From Aurantiochytrium sp. KH105 (lineage: Eukaryota > Sar > Bigyra > Thraustochytrida > Thraustochytriidae), in assembly GCA_003116975.1 (NCBI GenBank), contig BGKB01000017.1, forward strand, positions 806,001 through 870,000: DNA of 64,000 bases, given 5' to 3'. Below are positions 27,601 to 38,800 of the stretch, piece by piece; position 1 is the stretch's first letter, and the number at the start of each line of letters is the position of its first letter. The notes under the pieces were generated by a model. The model saw nothing but the letters and a program-made list of their open reading frames with translations. It was not told the origin of the DNA and searched no databases. Position numbers and translations under genes: made by a program.

Positions 27601-30600
27601 CAGAGCGAGAGAAAGGCATCGAGCAGGTCCAGCGAGTCGAAGCGGATCAAGGGGTCTCCAGACTCCATGTTGGGCGGCGCAATGTCTTCCGGCAATGGAC
27701 ACGAGGCAGTCTCAATGTACTCCTTCAAGACTGCATTCGCGTAGGGCACGACGCAGTTTTGCGCAATGCGCGGAAGGGCGTCGGCGTAAAAGTACGCCAC
27801 GAGCTCGATGAGCGCGCTCGCAGTCTCCTCAACGCCAGCGCTCAGGAGCTCGCGAGACGAGGTCAGCACGACTCCTGAAAGTTCCGAAAGCGAGACATCA
27901 ATGTTGCGAAGTGCGAGTCCATTCTCGTATAGAGTGGACAGCAAACAATCCGCCGCATGAGGAGCCATTGAGAGCGCCTGCTCAGCGTCGATGCTGAATA
28001 GCTGTGATAGCGTGAGATCGAGCATCTTTTCACGGTTTATCGCCGTGACGAGATCTCCAACAATGGTAAGATTCGAAATCTGCATGGCCAACACGAGGTC
28101 CTCCGTCACAGCGGTGCCTGCCTCTGCGCCAACCGCAGAGCCTTCAATTTCAATCGAGGACTCAATGGTGATTTCGAGCGGCTCGTCGTCGCGAAAGGTA
28201 AAACGGTGGCGCGTGGTCATGCTTCCTACAGGCTCAAAGAGGTAAAAGGAGTCCAGCAGGCGGTTGACGCTCTTAATGCGAACGGTTCCTGCATTGAATT
28301 TGAAGCCAGGATCCTCGCTTGTAAGATCGAGCCCTAGATCGAGGACACTGAGGGGAAAAACAAAGGTCACATTCGTGTTGGAAGGATCATCCGGATCATC
28401 GAGAACAAAGAATTGGTCGATACCCAAATCCGACAGCTGCACGAGCTCGGCGAAAAGCTGATCCAAAGTATTACCCTTGAGAACCTCAACGCCTTGGCGG
28501 ATGACTCGGACCAAAAACGACTCGCGCACATTGAGCAAGTCCGGGAGCTCGTTGCCATTGTACACCTCGCTTTCAACCTCTTCCACCGAAGGTACCTCGC
28601 CAATTTCTGCAGTACATTCTTCAATGGCTTGCGTCACGTTCGGGAGGTCGAGCTCGAGCACTCCGTTGGTGAGATTGTCGAGCGAGTCATCCATGTTGAC
28701 GCACGTCTCCGCAGTGAGGTCACCGTAAATTCCTGGAATTCGCTCGACAGTATCAAGAATCCGATCCACGGCTGCGTCAAAGAGAGTCGTAATTAGAGCC
28801 ATAGAACTCTGTCCTGGCTGTTCGGCGTCCAAGTTGTCCAGGGCCTGCGCGAGGTTGCTGCTTCGGTCGGCACCCGTCCGAATGGAATTCACCTCAAATT
28901 CGAGGTTCGAGATAGAAACCTGGCGCGCCTCGCGGCGAAAGGAGATCTCGTCGAGCGCCGCCAAAAGACAGGGGATGCGGTCGATCTGGCTAAAATATAG
29001 CGCGTAGATGAGATCAAAGTCGATGGCGAGCCTCGTGAGCTCCACAGCAAAGTCGAGCTCCGTGAGTGATAGCTTGATCTCGACGGCTTCATCGATGTCT
29101 CGACTCGGCACAACGGCCTGGAAATAAATCGTCAGTTCGAGGGGGCGCAGAGCTGCGAGACCGCTGTCGTCAGCGAGTTGAAGCGCGCCTCCGAAACCAA
29201 AATCGATATCGAGACCCTCGGACGGTGACGAGAAAATCAGCTTGTAAAGCGTGTTAAGATTGCCAATCGTGCCGTCGTAGAACTGAAGATAGTCCCCCGT
29301 CTGATTGTACTTGAGAGACTGCAAAAGACCGCTCCTGTCGTATTCATCCTTGAGCCGCCACTCGCCATCAGCGCGGCCCTCGCTGCTGAAGGGGAAACTG
29401 ACGTACGATTCCTCGTTGTACTTGAGAGCTTCATCAATGAGATGGTTGAGCCCGATGTCGCTTTCACGAATCGGCTCACCGCCGATACCCTCGTTAACCA
29501 GCTCATAGACTGGAGAGAACATCGCGCCATCGAAATCGATGACCGTAGGTCCATCCCCAGACGGCCCCTCCCAAGCTGGGCAAGATTGCGTGCCAGCCCG
29601 TCCCGGGATTGACACTTCGGTCAGCAGAACCTCATTAAAGTACTCTCGAATCGGACCATTTGCAATGCCGGGAAATTTCGTGCGAAGCGCGCCCTTGGCA
29701 ACGTCGGTTGCCAAGGCTACAGAGCTTTGAACGAGACTTGCAAATTCTGAGCCGTCGTTGCCGATGAGCTGAGGGTCCGATATAGAACCAATGCTGGCCT
29801 CGATGTTGGTGAAGTTGAGCGCATATACTGCGGGAGCAATGCAGCGAAGTGCCTTAGAAAAAGCGCCAAAGGGCTCCTCGGAGAAGTCGATTCCCAGGAT
29901 CTGCCCGACCTGAAGGTCAAGGATCTCGTCTGGATTAATGAGCGAGAGCAGACTAAGTTTGAAGGAAACGTCCTCTACGAGAACCGAATAATGAAAGGTG
30001 TACTCGGCCGAGTCGCTCGAGCAGGTGCCTGGCGGCGGTAGGTTGCACGACGCCGTGACCCAGCTTCCGCGATCCAGCCGCATGTAGGATTCCACTTCGA
30101 GAACGAGCTTGTCAACAACGATGGTATTGTTCGACGTGCGTTTGGGCCGGCTCGCTTCGGGCAGGTCTTCTCCGATATCGAGCAGCTCAATGACAGAGAT
30201 CGAGTTGAGACCCTGAATTTTTGCGCTCCGCAGAATCATTGTAACATCAGAGACGTTGAGTGGGATCTGGACCTCCAGTTCGGCGTCGTAGTCGGCGAGA
30301 TTAATAGCCAATTCACCGGCCGGATCCGTGAATGCGTCAATGACCTCGTTGACAACGGGGCGCCCTTCGTATTCGGAGCGAGAGCTCGCGGGGCTGAGCC
30401 AGCCGTTGAGTGCGTCGCTCACTGGATCGATGACCTCCGAGGTCGTGAAGTCGACTGCATCGTTCAATTCCTGCGATGTGATGCCGCTGTATTGGCTTGT
30501 GCTCAACAGATAAGAGTTGGTGTCAGCAGTTGCAACATTCAGACCCTTCGCGAGGCCCCATTCATCAACTTGGGCCTTGATCTCTGCCCAGACATCGTTG

Positions 30601-31469
30601 AGTGGGCCGTTCTCTCCGGTGTCCTCTACGTATGCGGCATCTTCGATCATTTGGCACAGCACGCCGCCCAGGTAGCCTTCCGCCGTAGTGGCGACCAGCT
30701 CGAGAATATTGTCGGCCCCGAGATAATTAATGAAGCTGGTGAACGAGGTCGAGCAGCCAAAGTCGTCGCTCAGCCACGAGCCCCAGCCGTAAAAGATACA
30801 AATCTCGGTCGATTCAAAGCCGTCAATGCCCGAGAGCTGCAGATTAAGCTCGGGCTCAATATCGCATTGGTCATATGGGATGCGCACCTGCGCGGGCAGA
30901 TCGGCGTTGAGGGTGGTGACGGACTCCGTCTCAAAGTTAATTTCGAGTCTGAGGGATACGCCATCGAATTGAGGCGTCTGAATCATCGTAAAGGGTCCCT
31001 CAAAGGTGCATTTTGCCTTGATGACGTCCTCAATCTCCATTGTGAGGTCTTCGACGCGTACCATGCCAGTGCAGCTCATTTTGAAGTTGCGCACGTCCAC
31101 GTTTGCGCGCAAGAGTTTGTCCCCGTTCATGACGACATGGGTCACCTGGACATCGGCAATTTGCAAGTCTTTGCACTGCAGGTCCCAGATTGTAAAGTCG
31201 CCTTCGGTGACATAGCTGCCGATGGTCCCGCACGTTTCCTCCTCGCCGTCGGCGATGCAGTCTTCGGAGTCGTTGGTGCTCTGGCGGATATCGCTCACGT
31301 CGCCTGCGCAGACCTCGTCATACTTTGTGGGTCCTGGGCACGGTCCTGGAATGGGGCCAAAGGTTTTGTCATTGAGGTACTCGGCCAAAACGTCGGCCTC
31401 TGCGCGTGGCGCGAGCGCCGCGACCGCGACGAGGACAGCGAGCCTCACGGCCTTCGCAATGCTCCTCAT
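24627..31469 (-). CDS. PqiA-fusion membrane protein, copy 2 (divergent paralogue)
   Basis: 2280 residues from the ATG at 31469. That start is chosen because it immediately precedes a good signal peptide (MRSIAKAVRLAVLVAVAALA, cleavage near AEA) and matches the start of copies 1 and 3. The frame stays open further upstream only because a pentamer repeat there translates as an EQRAEQ-type repeat. The mature start VLAEYLNDKTFGPIPGPCPG aligns with the other copies. The ectodomain has the same order of repeats, sequons and Cys, including YFSQIDRIPCLLAAL and LRAWTTLKQLPCLLVP. The membrane region keeps both PqiA signatures: KWSFLDVFVIVITLAAL (about 26130-26180) and WSGLEIFLVGLVL (about 25388-25430). 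The tail retains NEKGQRTADARIDVW but replaces WCAPCNRCC with WCRLLSGCC. It is clearly more divergent than copies 1 and 3 are from each other, so it may have a distinct ligand. The frame is intact throughout. Confidence 0.85.
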   Translation of the reverse strand: MRSIAKAVRLAVLVAVAALAPRAEADVLAEYLNDKTFGPIPGPCPGPTKYDEVCAGDVSDIRQSTNDSEDCIADGEEETCGTIGSYVTEGDFTIWDLQCKDLQIADVQVTHVVMNGDKLLRANVDVRNFKMSCTGMVRVEDLTMEIEDVIKAKCTFEGPFTMIQTPQFDGVSLRLEINFETESVTTLNADLPAQVRIPYDQCDIEPELNLQLSGIDGFESTEICIFYGWGSWLSDDFGCSTSFTSFINYLGADNILELVATTAEGYLGGVLCQMIEDAAYVEDTGENGPLNDVWAEIKAQVDEWGLAKGLNVATADTNSYLLSTSQYSGITSQELNDAVDFTTSEVIDPVSDALNGWLSPASSRSEYEGRPVVNEVIDAFTDPAGELAINLADYDAELEVQIPLNVSDVTMILRSAKIQGLNSISVIELLDIGEDLPEASRPKRTSNNTIVVDKLVLEVESYMRLDRGSWVTASCNLPPPGTCSSDSAEYTFHYSVLVEDVSFKLSLLSLINPDEILDLQVGQILGIDFSEEPFGAFSKALRCIAPAVYALNFTNIEASIGSISDPQLIGNDGSEFASLVQSSVALATDVAKGALRTKFPGIANGPIREYFNEVLLTEVSIPGRAGTQSCPAWEGPSGDGPTVIDFDGAMFSPVYELVNEGIGGEPIRESDIGLNHLIDEALKYNEESYVSFPFSSEGRADGEWRLKDEYDRSGLLQSLKYNQTGDYLQFYDGTIGNLNTLYKLIFSSPSEGLDIDFGFGGALQLADDSGLAALRPLELTIYFQAVVPSRDIDEAVEIKLSLTELDFAVELTRLAIDFDLIYALYFSQIDRIPCLLAALDEISFRREARQVSISNLEFEVNSIRTGADRSSNLAQALDNLDAEQPGQSSMALITTLFDAAVDRILDTVERIPGIYGDLTAETCVNMDDSLDNLTNGVLELDLPNVTQAIEECTAEIGEVPSVEEVESEVYNGNELPDLLNVRESFLVRVIRQGVEVLKGNTLDQLFAELVQLSDLGIDQFFVLDDPDDPSNTNVTFVFPLSVLDLGLDLTSEDPGFKFNAGTVRIKSVNRLLDSFYLFEPVGSMTTRHRFTFRDDEPLEITIESSIEIEGSAVGAEAGTAVTEDLVLAMQISNLTIVGDLVTAINREKMLDLTLSQLFSIDAEQALSMAPHAADCLLSTLYENGLALRNIDVSLSELSGVVLTSSRELLSAGVEETASALIELVAYFYADALPRIAQNCVVPYANAVLKEYIETASCPLPEDIAPPNMESGDPLIRFDSLDLLDAFLSLWFSDAVAGGYTNVNDVLYEATKDLVFLDENALGGDESFNVSIPLVYNGIFYGEILFGLANIEITGINTIEDLRPFIPFKPDGNPLYDPKDYLPDSRRRLAELTTSQQPYTTQTNIAMSGPVTISCKVTFNTYDLFVGYPEMINELDIAVTVTDLDFGLQLLFAVDWADFLNVQLRAWTTLKQLPCLLVPVRQLQPLDFNFTTSDIDITVSCAGRCEFPFIEYLEEGDELSTSDSAEISQAVNELVEYVDGFLTTRGAQELINSTLALAAEECAALSSTDETLENDDSLSEADAASTFAYIFLGGCGVAGIGMLLLVPLHRSRQQSAIKSKIAGTKPHERGEDFVNEIALTELRAKSIFQHPITPSVARFLVPFIAIMNVVGLVVAIAFSEAANIVVSITIFGATSESVALVPFTLFSTINDTWNSGAWAMAIFIAVASCMWPITKNLLLLFLWFVPTTIVGTSRRQRAIEILDMLGKWSFLDVFVIVITLAALRAYVVGAFYGNMTFLDESFFVTDVSVTPEDGLVLLAFVASLSLIINHVVMYYHERVVESNRRSEDHALGNHDVARMMPRLAALRLPIMKHQFTGINEEGQSRVVSPIAARVLLGVSFVSFLCICVGIATPLITFELRGLLGLLLEVISSDDESTSEDFLNRKTYSAVQMGALLSTSPTTTGLEAVIIAFFKTLFAATVFAAPLVLLGMQAVLFVMPINLNMGRSFFFWTKICSYWSGLEIFLVGLVLTVMEISVATQFITDFVTDDACSQIRGSLELLVDSDLDAYCFNAVGYFEPTAFFLFTGIILELVSFYIISVIAHAVLADRYFDAYNAFRSDAKPHKMLRINRWLLFMCTRLQDPLAPGTPGTPSMSPSGPDSVSGRSAGPFTDLDQDDDDLIAPDEPWCRLLSGCCSNEKGQRTADARIDVWHAKFNTRAPGGGGRVGVRRESDNPAFAGTSPTAAQPQLRYPGASNRGWGNQSRGAQPLPRPRGRKDSVEV

Positions 31470-32872
31470 CGCTCCGCGCGCCGTCCGCGAGCTCCTGCTT
31501 TCCCTCCTCCTCCTCCTCCTCCTCCTCGACGACCTCAGCCGCGCTCCTCCCGCGCTCCTCGCAGCCGCACGCATGCGCCGCAGGCGGTCCCGTTTTGCTT
31601 TGCTTGGCTTGCCTTGGCTTTCTTTCGCTCCTTCGCCTTCTTTCTCCTTTGCGTTCTCACCGCCGCCAAGATGAGCTGCACCGCCGCCGCTCCTCGCACC
31701 AGCCTGCCAGGGTGCGCTCGGCGGTGCGGCACACCCGCCTCGCCGCCGCGCGCCCGGCACGTACGACGCGCCCGCGATACCTACCTGCCGCCGCCTCGCG
31801 CCCAGCCTGCGCTGCTCTGCGCGGCGCTGCTCTGCTCTGCTCTGCTCTGCTCTGCTCTGCTCTGCTCTCTGCTCTGCTCTGCTCTCCATTAGCGCTCTCG
31901 GTCCCGCCTCTTTTCCCCTTCTTCCTCTGCTCGCCTCCACTCTTCCTTCCCTGCTTGCCCCTGCTTCCTCCTTTTCCCACAGCTCGGGCCCGCCTCCCCC
32001 GCAGCGGCCCCGCCTGGACCCGCCCTAGCCCTAGGCGCCTGGCTGGCAGCGGCGGGAGTGGATCCACACGGACACGTACGTACCGGCGGCAGGGCAGCGC
32101 AGAGGCCCAAACCTAAGCGCGGCGGCGAGGCCGCGCCCGCTTAGGGCCCGTACGTCCCGCGGCGCCGCCCTTCTGCAAGCAAGCAACGGTGCAGAACTGA
32201 TCACCAGGGCTGCAGTCAGTCAGTCTCTGAGCCGGGCGGTACTGCGCGCAAGGTACGGGCGGTCGGAGCGGCCAGGCCAGGCCAGGCAGGCGCACGGCGG
32301 TACTACTGCGCCGTCAGTCTCGTCTGCGGCTGTAGCTTTCGTTGCGCGCGGAGACGTTGTCGGGATGCAAGCGGCGGATGCTCGCGCTCGTGGTCCTGGC
32401 CTGGTCCAGATGCCGCGGTGCGAGTGCACTCGGCCGGCGGTCGCAACCCTAAGAGGAACTGCGGGCAGCGGCTCACGCGCAACTGGGGGGCGGCCGCGGC
32501 CGCGCTTTGCGGTCCAGACGGCACGTGCCATGGACGGCGAGCGCCCTAAATCTGGCGAGCGAGCGAGCGAGCAAGCGAGCAAGCGAGGGAGCGGGTGGCT
32601 GCGGGCGGGCGGGCGACCGCCTGCTGCCGCAGTTAGGGGAGTGCTGATAAGGGCGCGAGAAAACGCAGGCACCGAAGTGCACTTCGCGCGAGAACGGTGC
32701 GAGATTGGGCCAGGCCCGGACATCTCGACGTGCGGTATACGGTACACGCTGATAAGGGTTGAAACGGTTGAAACAACATATTTAGAGATAAGACTCAGAT
32801 CAACGAAATAGAGACAAAGAAAAAAAGAAGAGGCGCGCGCTTGTGGGCTTCGTTCGGACATGATTCGATCAT
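31470..32872. promoter_or_regulatory. Intergenic region between PqiA-fusion copies 2 and 3
   Basis: About 1.4 kb, very GC-rich, with the promoter and leader of copy 2 next to its start and the 3' flank of copy 3 at the right. It includes a CTC run near 31505-31530, a TCTGC pentamer tract at about 31826-31886, a GCCAG pentamer run near 32270-32285 and a GCGA/GCAA tetramer run at about 32558-32590. I see no supportable gene; open frames are low-complexity or repeat-derived. Confidence 0.5.
31826..31886. repeat. TCTGC pentanucleotide microsatellite
   Basis: A run of about eleven TCTGC units with one interruption, about 360 bases upstream of the start codon of PqiA-fusion copy 2. Read on the minus strand in frame it mimics an EQSRAEQ-type protein repeat, which explains the long open frame upstream of that gene. 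Confidence 0.9.
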
Positions 32873-35800
32873 TCATACATCGATGCTTGAGCGACGAAAA
32901 CGCGAGACTTGCGCCGGCGGCGGCGATGATCGCGGCCCAGCTACAAAGGCAGGATTGCCCGCCTCGCGGGTCTCCGAGGCCACGGGAATACCAAAGCGAG
33001 ACTGCCAGGCGTCAATACGCGCCTCTGCGGTGCGCTGGCCCTTTTCGTTGGCGCAGCACCGATTGCAAGGAGCGCACCACATGTCCTCGTGGTCGATAAG
33101 CTCATTGTCGTCTTGATGGTCCAGATCTGTAAATGGACCCACGCCACCACCGACATCTCCGGCCGGACTCGTCGGCCCAACCGCACCTCGCGACCCAGGA
33201 CCACCGCCGCTCCTCGGCTTCAATGTTGTGCATCGCGTCAAAATCCAGCGGTCCAGACGAAGCATACGCTGCGGCTTGACATTATCGCGCAAGCCCTTGT
33301 ACGCGTCGTAATAACGATCGGCAAAAACGGCGTGAGCGAGGACAGTGATGGCATAAAAGCTCGCCAGCTCCAAAAAGCAGCCAACGAAAAGGAGGATCGA
33401 GGTCGGTTCCAAAACGCCCACGGCATTGAAACAAAAAGCATCGAGGTCCGCGTCTTCCACCAAGAGCTCCAGGGCGCCGACAATTTGTGAGCAGACATCG
33501 TTCGTGATAAAGTCTGTGATGAACTGCGTCACAATGCTGATCTCCAGAATCGTCAGCACCATGGCCACCAAGAAGATCTCCAAGCCTGACCAGTACGAGG
33601 CAATCTTTGTCCAGAAAAACAGAGACTTGCCCATGTTCAAATTCACCGGAACGAAGAGGAGCGCGCCCTGCAGCATCAAGAGAATCATGGGACCTACGTA
33701 TACTGCAATCGCATAGAGGATTTTGAAAAAGGCAATGGAAGCTTCTTCAAAGCCATTCGTCGTCGGCGATTCCGCCAGAGCAGCACCCATCTCAATCACC
33801 GAGTACGTTTTGCGGTTCAGCATCTGGCCGTTCAGCCTCGGCGAGTCCGTGGAGATAACCTCGAGCAGAATACCCAGCAGGCCACGCAGCTCAAAGGTAA
33901 TAAGCGGCAAGCCAATTCCAATCGCGATCAGCAAAAATGCGAGCGCCGTGGTGCCACCGAGCACACCAATCGCAACAGGGTTCACCACGCGTGCCAGCCC
34001 CGCCTTGGATGCCCCAGAGAATTCGTGCTTCCACACTGGCGACTTGATCGTTGCTCGGCGGGGCACCTTGCGCGATATTTCTTCATGCCCGTTGGCACGA
34101 TCCTCACTGCGCTGGTTCGACTCCTCGACCCGGTCGTGATAGAACATAACAATGTGGTTGACAATGAGCGAAAGCGCAGCGACAAAGCAGAGCAGAACCA
34201 AGCCATGCTCTGGCGTCACATTAACGTCGGTGATGAATACCTCGTCATCAAGAAAGGCCACATTCGCATAAAAGGCGCCTACAACGTACGATCGCAGCGC
34301 GGCCAGCGTAATGACAATCACGAAAACATCGAGGAACGACCACTTGCCCAGCATGTCCAGCACCTCGAGGATGAAGCGACGGCGTTTGGCGGAAACGATG
34401 GTCGTCGGCACAAACCACACAAACATGAGGACGAGATTCTTGGCGATCGGCCACATGCACGAGGCAACGGCAATGAGGACAGCCAGAGGCCAGGCACCCG
34501 AGTTCCACGTGTCGTTGATGGTCGAAAACAGCGTGAATGGTACCAGCGCAATCGTCTGCGTCGTGGCGCCAAAAAGAGTAATGTTGACGGTGATGTTGGC
34601 AGCGTCCGAAAAACCAATGGCCACCACAAGTCCGGCAACATTCATAAACTGAATGAACGGGACAAGAAAGCGCGCGACAAGCGGGGTGATGGGGTGCTGG
34701 AAGATGCTCTTGGCTCGCAGTTCCGTAAGCGCCATCTCGCCGGCAAAGTACTCGTCGCGCTCAAAGGGCAATGTACCCACAAGCTTGGCCGCGATGGCTG
34801 TCTTTTGCCGACGGCGATGCAGCGGAACGAGAAGCAGAGCGCCAATGGCAGCCACTCCGCAACCACCCAGAAAAATGTATGCGAAGACGGTTGCAGCATC
34901 GTCGCGTTGGCGCTCCTCAAAGGTGGTGAGCTCATCAACCAGCTCGTAGATGGCGGCGCAGTCGTCCTCGGCCTGCGAGATGGCTCCGTCAATGAGCTGC
35001 TGCGCGCCCTTGGTGCCCACGAAGGCGGTCCAGTATGCGACGAACTCGGTGACGAGCTGACTGATTTCCTCCTTGTTCTCGTTCGAGAATGGAGTTCCAT
35101 CCTGAAGGTAGGCAAGCAGCGGGAACTCGCACGTACCAGCGCACGCAGCATCAATCTCCACAGCGGACAAGTTAAAGTTGAACGACAGTGGCTCCAGCTT
35201 CTCGACAGGGATGAGCAGACAAGGGATCTCGGTGAGAGTTGAAAATGACCGGAAGCGCACGTCCATCAGCTTGACAAGGTCCACCTCCAGAAGAAGCTGC
35301 AGCGCGAAGATGATGTCTGAAAGACCCAGTGTCAGCCTGAGCTCGTTGATCATCTCTGGGTAGCCTTCAAAGAGATCATAGGCATTGATAGTGACCTTGG
35401 CCTCGATCGAAAGGGGACCCTCGATATCGATGTCAGTCTGCGTCGTGTACGGCTGCTGACCCGCGCTGACAAGCCGGCGGCGCGCGCTTTCTTCCTCATT
35501 GGGGTAGTCGCTCGGGTCGTACATGGGCTGCAAATCCGACCCAAAAGGAATCAGCGGCCGCAAATCCCGGAAGGTGCCGAGGCCACTCAACTTGACATCG
35601 GCGAGCTTCAGGAAGACCGAGCCGTAGTTCACGCTGTTGTAAATGAGCGGAAGCGTAAAATTGAATGACTGGTCGCCGGTGGAGGACTCAGAGTTGAGGA
35701 AAACAAGCTCTTCGGCTGCGCCGTTCAAGACCGTGTTGAGCGCCGCATAGTCCTCGGAGACCACGTCTTCGAACCAGAATGAAAGGAAGGAGTTGAGGCC

Positions 35801-38800
35801 AGGCGAGGTGTCGAAGCGGAGCACTGTGTTGCCTTCCGCGAGCGGGGGCGGATCGATCTGCTCTGGGTCCGGGCACGACGCGAGATCCAAGGTCTTGAAC
35901 GCCACATCGTTCACGTACGGAACAGCACAGTTTTGCGCCATGCGCGGAATTGCGTCGACATAGAAATATGTCAAAAGCTCAACAATGGCGCCGACCATCT
36001 CTTCCATGCCTTCGCTGAGGATCTCGCGCGTCGAGGTCAACGTGACGCCCGACAATTCGCCAAGCGTCACATCGAGCTTGCGAAGGAAGAAGCCTTCGTC
36101 ATAGTACGTCGAGAGCCAGCAGTCAAGTGCATGCTCTGCGAGATGAATGGCCTGGTCGCTTTGCACAGAGAGAAGCTGCGAAAGCGTCAGATCGAGCAGC
36201 TTCTCGTAGTCGAAGGCTGTCACCAGCTCCGCCACAATGTTCAAGTCTGTGATTTGCAGAGACACCAGAATGTCTTCACGAATGACAGTACCAACTTGCT
36301 CGTCCGCAGCCTCGCCGTCAAGCTCGATCCATGGAGAGATGGTCACGTCGAGCGGAAGATCGTCCCTGAAAGTAATGCGGTTCTTCGTGGTCATTGTTCC
36401 GAGCGGCTCGAGAAATTCAAAGGTCTCGAGAAGACGGTTGACACTCTTGACACGTAGATAGCCAGGGTTGAAGCGGAAGCCCGGGTCTTCGCTCGAGTAG
36501 TCGAGACCAAGGTCGAGCTTGTCGATCGGAAACACAAAGGTCACGTTGCCGTTCTCCGGGTCCTCTGGATCATCGAGCTCGAAGAGATCCGAAAGCGCGT
36601 TGCCAGACGTGTTGCCCAACGCCGTAAAGACGTTCTGCAGCGTCGGGCCCTTGACCGTGTCGAGCAGATAGCGCACGATTTCAAAGACAAAGGACTCCTT
36701 AAAGTTGACCAAGTTCGGCAGGTCCCCGCCATTGGCCTGGAAGACCTTGATCTCCATGTCCTCGACCGACTCGAGCTCCTCAATCTCGGCTGTGCAGCGC
36801 TCAATCGTCTCGGTAACGTTGGGGACGTCCAACGACAAAAGGCTCAAGGCGATATCCACGGTGCTCTCGGCGTTTACACAGGTCTCGGCCGTCAGGTTGG
36901 CGTACTGGGCCGGAATACCCTCGATAACATCAAGGACGAGGTCGGTGATGACATCGGCGAGAGTGGTGACAAGTGCTTGGGCACGCGCACCAGGCTGCTC
37001 GGCGTCCAGGATGGACAGCGCTTGCTCGACTTTGTTGGAACTAGTTGAGTCCGAGCGCGTCTGCGTGACTTCGAACGTGAGCGCCGAGATGGAAGCCTGT
37101 TTCCCCTCCTTCTCAAACTGAATGTCGTTCAGTGCCGCCAAAAGACAGGGGATGCGATCGAGCTGGCTAATGTAAAGAGCATAGATGAGCTCGATGTTGA
37201 TGGCCAGCTTGGTCATGGTCACGTCGATATCGAGCTCGCTGAGAGAGAGCTTGAGTATAGCCGCCTCATCAATGCCTTTGCTGGGAACCACGGCCTGAAA
37301 CTGGATCGAAAGATTTAGGGGGCGTTCCGGGAGCTCGGTGCTGCCGTCCGGGCTCAAAAGAGCACCGCCAAGGCCAAAGCCGATATCGAGGCCTTCGCCC
37401 GGCGACGAGAGCGTGAGCTTGTAGAGCGAGTCCAGGTTGCCAATGACAAAGTCAGAAAACTGGATAAAGTCGTCCTCGTCGCTGAAGGAGGTAAGGATTC
37501 CAGCCGAGTTGTACTCTTCGTCAAGTCCCCACTCACCGTCGGGACGGCCGACGCTGTTGAACGGAAAGCTCTCGTAGGATTCTTCGTTGAACTTGAGGAC
37601 CTCATCAATGAACTCGTTGAGATCAACCTCGGTGTCACGAATGCGCTCACCGCCAACACCATCATTGATGAGAGCGTAGACGGGCGAGAAGATGGCGCCG
37701 TCAAAGTCGATCTCAAGCGGACCATGCCCCGAAGGACCCTGCCACGGTGGGCACGTGTTCGAGTCGTCCTGGCCAGGAAGAGTGACCTCTTCGAGAAGGA
37801 TTTCGTTGACAAGCTCACGGACAGGTCCATTGATAATTCCGGGGAACTTGGTCTTCAGCGCGCCCTTGACGACATCGGCGCCAAGCTCGATGCCACCCTG
37901 AATGAGATTGGAGAGACCGACGCCATCAAAGTTGACCATTTGGGGGTCGTTGATTGCACCGAGACTCGCCACGACGTTGGTCACATTGAGCGCATAGGCA
38001 GCAGGGCTGACGCAACGCAAGAGCTTGGAAAAGGCACCAAAGGACTCGCCCGCAAAGTCAATATTCCAGAATCTGGCCGACTTGAAGGTCGACAATCTCA
38101 TCGGGATTGAGAAGTGCGAGCATACTGGCATTAAAATTGACGTCCTGAACATTTGTGGTGAAGTTGAAGGTGAACTCGCTCGAGTCGCTCGAGCAAGTAC
38201 CCGGAGCCGGAAGATTGCAGGATGCCGTAACCCAGGAGCCGCGGTCAAGGCGCACGTATGCTTCAACCTCCAGCGTGAGGTCTTGAATGACGATGGAGTT
38301 GTTGAAGGTGTGGTGAAGACGATCCTCGTACGGGAGCTCGGTTCCGATGTTGAGGATCCCAAAGGTAGAGAGTGTGTTGAGGCCCTGCAGAGACAGACGC
38401 TGGAGACGCACCGTGACGTCAGAGACATTGAGCGGGACCGAGGCCTCGAGCGCGGCGTCATAGGCCTCCAGATCGAGCGGAAAGGTCCCATCGGGTTCCG
38501 TAAGGAGGCTAATGAGCTCATTGATGACGGGACGACCCTCGTACTCGGCCTGGACGCTCTTCGAACCGAGCCAGTTGTTGAGCATGACGCTGATGGACTC
38601 TACAATAGTGTTGTTGCTGAAATCGACTGAATTGGCGAGCATGGTCGCATTGACACCGCTGTAGGGCTCGGTGGCAAGAATCGCGGCGTCGCTGTCGGCC
38701 ACCTGAACATCCTGTCCAACAGACTCGCCCCATTCGTCTACCTGAGCCTTAACCTCGGCCCAAACTTCATTGATGATGCCTGGAGCGTTATAGGCTTCGA

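Noticed and set aside
31470-31940. In-frame upstream extension of PqiA-fusion copy 2 containing an EQRAEQ-type repeat
   Set aside because: The repeat is a translated TCTGC microsatellite. A proper signal peptide begins at the ATG at 31469, matching the paralogues.
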